DNA from: an uncultured Clostridia bacterium
GTDB lineage: Bacteria; Bacillota; Clostridia; Christensenellales; UBA1242
DNA: 13,767 bases
Assembly (NCBI GenBank): GCA_944384475.1
Contig: CALWTN010000019.1
Coordinates: 1-13,767 of the forward strand
Reading direction: 5' to 3'
Made by a program: the position numbers and the translations under genes. The notes under the pieces are model-generated. The model did no database searches and was not told the DNA's origin. It saw only the letters and a program-made list of their open reading frames with translations. This document shows, in pieces, positions 11,877 through 13,767 of the stretch. Numbering within the stretch: position 1 is the first letter of the stretch; every line of letters starts with the position of its first letter.

Positions 11877-13767
11877 CTAGTTACTTGGCTGCTGAGCACC
11901 TGTCTCCCCAGTAAGATAAAGGATTATAAACCCAAGCAATTTTTCGCCACTGCGATCTTGCCATAAAGGTTGGTCAGGGCCGCCTGAAACCTTTACATAA
12001 ACGTTTACTCTAATGTATTGGTTTTGTCCAATTTGATAATTAGCACCAGTCCAAAGCGTTTTGCCATCATCATCAAAGAATGCTGTTGGTGGCACACCTG
12101 CATACGGAGCAACGTCAAATCGCAAAGTGTCGTAATCAACGTTTCCTGTGCCCAAATCAACAAAACCATCTGCGGATTGTTGCAAATTGCCCGTTGTGCT
12201 GTCTTGCGCTTGATACAGGGTTATTCCTTTTCCCCAAATATTAATAGGAATTTTGTAACCCTTATCACTATCCCACAAAATGTTTTCATCGCCACTTGTT
12301 CTGGTTATCGTCTTAATGGTTTGGCCGCCTGTAAGTCCGTCATCAAAGTAAGTGTAAAGCGTGGTCAACTTAAAGTCGTGCTTGTATTGATAGAACTGCC
12401 CACCAACTTCAATAACATACGATTTTTTAACTGAGAAGTAGTCGCTGCCAGAGATTCTTCCAGCATGTTCGATGTAGAGGGTGTCGTTTGTGACAAGCAG
12501 GCTCTCAAAACTAATCTCCGTTTCTGTATCTTCAACAATTTCAATGTATGTTGCCTGATTATCGCCCGCCGTCAATGCTTCATCATTTTCAGAAGTTGAT
12601 GACTGCTGGTTTTGAGATCCATGATACCAAACAGACGCACCTTCAGATGGCGAACTCCAGTTGATGTAGATGTCAACATTGGTGTCTAAGGTTTTGCCAT
12701 ACCATTCTGAAAGACTGATGTATGAGCTCACTATTCTTCCAGTGATGTCGTTTGTGATCGTTCTGGTGACGTTTGTTTTATTTTCGCCTTCTTTGAATGT
12801 GATTGAAAGTTGCACCTGTCCCTGCGCTGGAACTTTAACAAGCAATGTGTCATCGTAGAAGGTTGTTGCTGGCGTCTCAGTTCCGTTTCTGAGCTCTGTC
12901 TCAATATACTCGCCTAAGTTAAAGCTTTGTCCGTCCATCACGACAGTTTTCTTAGAGGTAAATTTTGGATTTCGTGTGATGTTGGCGTTGTAAGACACCT
13001 CGCATGTTTCTTCTTCTCCTACAACGCCTTGCTTGTAGGCAAGCGTAATCACAACGGTTATGTCTGTGTTGTCGTTTGCCCCATAAATCCAGCCCGGCAT
13101 TGTTGGAACTGTGAACTGTTTGTTTGAAAGGTCTCTGTAAGGCACGTTGTCCCATCTGTCTATCGTTGTCTCTTGTTGTGAGCCTTGCCCCTCTTCTTCG
13201 CTTCCTCCACTTACTTCATTATCATCAACACTTGTCAATGCACGAAGAGATCTGTCAGTTGCAAGATAAGCGCCTCTGCCAGTTTTTTGCTTGCAGTTAA
13301 GCGTTGTTTTAGTATCTTCAAAATCCAAGGATATGGTGGCTGTGTGGGTGTAGTTTGCGCCAGAAATATCTGCTGACTTGACGTCATCTGATTCATACTC
13401 AACTGTAAAGCTTGTTAATTCACCTTCATCATCGAGTTGCAACAAGAATGTTTTGTTGTCAATCTTAAACGAGCCTCCTTCTGCTATTGGGCAAGGAGTT
13501 TCAAGCGTCTTGTCGCCAATCTGCTTTATCTCGTCTTGTTTCGTAATCGCATTTTCTGCTATTGTCAGCTTATATTTTTTGCCATTCAAGGTGATAAATT
13601 TGTCGTTTTCGTTTTCTTGATCATCACCTGGTGTTATGTTAATCGAAGCTTGCAAGATGATGTTTTTCCCTTCAAATGATTTGTAGGTGTAGGTTATGTC
13701 TCCAAGCTCAATAGTTTGATTGATGGCAACCTCTGATGTGCCATTCATTATTACATAGTCTGTTGCG
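11877..13767 (-). CDS. Large probable surface/extracellular protein, N-terminus outside window
   Basis: The frame is open from the right edge to the stop at 11877. The first ATG in view (13748) has no ribosome-binding site, and upstream codons (ATDYVI) continue the coding sequence, so the gene is cut at its 5' end. About 629 residues are visible. They are acidic, rich in Thr, Ser, Asn, Gly and Asp, poor in Cys, and show repeated alternating beta-strand patterns. A low-complexity linker (about 176-195, EVSGGSEEEGQGSQQETT) separates two regions, and another Ser/Gln/Asn-rich stretch lies at about 377-396. The C-terminus ends in a short hydrophobic strand (GFIILYL) and a polar tail, with no LPXTG motif, choline- or S-layer-binding repeat. 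It is most likely a multi-domain beta-sandwich exported protein. I recognise no specific family, and ligand or function is unknown. Confidence 0.7.
   Translation of the reverse strand, partial: ATDYVIMNGTSEVAINQTIELGDITYTYKSFEGKNIILQASINITPGDDQENENDKFITLNGKKYKLTIAENAITKQDEIKQIGDKTLETPCPIAEGGSFKIDNKTFLLQLDDEGELTSFTVEYESDDVKSADISGANYTHTATISLDFEDTKTTLNCKQKTGRGAYLATDRSLRALTSVDDNEVSGGSEEEGQGSQQETTIDRWDNVPYRDLSNKQFTVPTMPGWIYGANDNTDITVVITLAYKQGVVGEEETCEVSYNANITRNPKFTSKKTVVMDGQSFNLGEYIETELRNGTETPATTFYDDTLLVKVPAQGQVQLSITFKEGENKTNVTRTITNDITGRIVSSYISLSEWYGKTLDTNVDIYINWSSPSEGASVWYHGSQNQQSSTSENDEALTAGDNQATYIEIVEDTETEISFESLLVTNDTLYIEHAGRISGSDYFSVKKSYVIEVGGQFYQYKHDFKLTTLYTYFDDGLTGGQTIKTITRTSGDENILWDSDKGYKIPINIWGKGITLYQAQDSTTGNLQQSADGFVDLGTGNVDYDTLRFDVAPYAGVPPTAFFDDDGKTLWTGANYQIGQNQYIRVNVYVKVSGGPDQPLWQDRSGEKLLGFIILYLTGETGAQQPSN

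Overview
The window looks like chromosome from a low-GC, Gram-positive-type bacterium, most likely an uncultured Bacillota/Clostridia lineage. The evidence is AT-rich spacers, strong Shine-Dalgarno sites, TTG start codons on two genes, textbook sigma-A-type promoters (several with an extended -10), a HelD-type helicase, a lipoprotein HtrA-like protease and a clostridial-style HisRS. No rRNA, tRNA, CRISPR array, transposase or phage gene was seen. The taxonomic guess is inference only.

Layout. At 1-264 (+) is the C-terminal tail of a probable extracellular protein that begins outside the window. It converges on an orphan HEPN-like gene (341-925, -), and a perfect 17-bp hairpin serves as a shared terminator. 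At 1063-4825 (-) lies a tight operon hisS-tmk-uvrC, with a 2-nt gap and then a 4-nt ATGA overlap. It combines tRNA charging, dTTP synthesis and nucleotide excision repair. The 737-bp gene-free stretch 4826-5562 is the most unusual part. It holds the hisS promoter, about 2.25 tandem copies of a ~182-bp hairpin-rich repeat, and an AT-rich segment with two exact DnaA boxes plus one near-match in inverted orientation. A HelD-like RNA polymerase-recycling helicase (5563-7617, -) follows.

At 7722-8063 (-) is a small DUF2188 protein with a lysine-rich tail. It is divergent from a lipoprotein trypsin-like/PDZ protease (8172-9359, +), and the two promoters have -35 boxes only 6 bp apart. A nucleoside hydrolase-family gene (9405-10334, +) follows the protease, probably in the same transcript. 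It converges on a cardiolipin synthase (10346-11803, -), and both stop codons sit within the shared hairpin terminator region. The last feature is the 3' part of a large surface protein (11877-13767, -) whose N-terminus lies beyond the right edge.

Most genes are ordinary housekeeping or envelope functions, and I see no multi-gene system that is clearly new. The best candidates for follow-up are the structured repeat/DnaA-box locus at 4901-5433, the apparently leaderless cls promoter embedded in a terminator, and the nucleoside hydrolase with altered ribose-binding residues.
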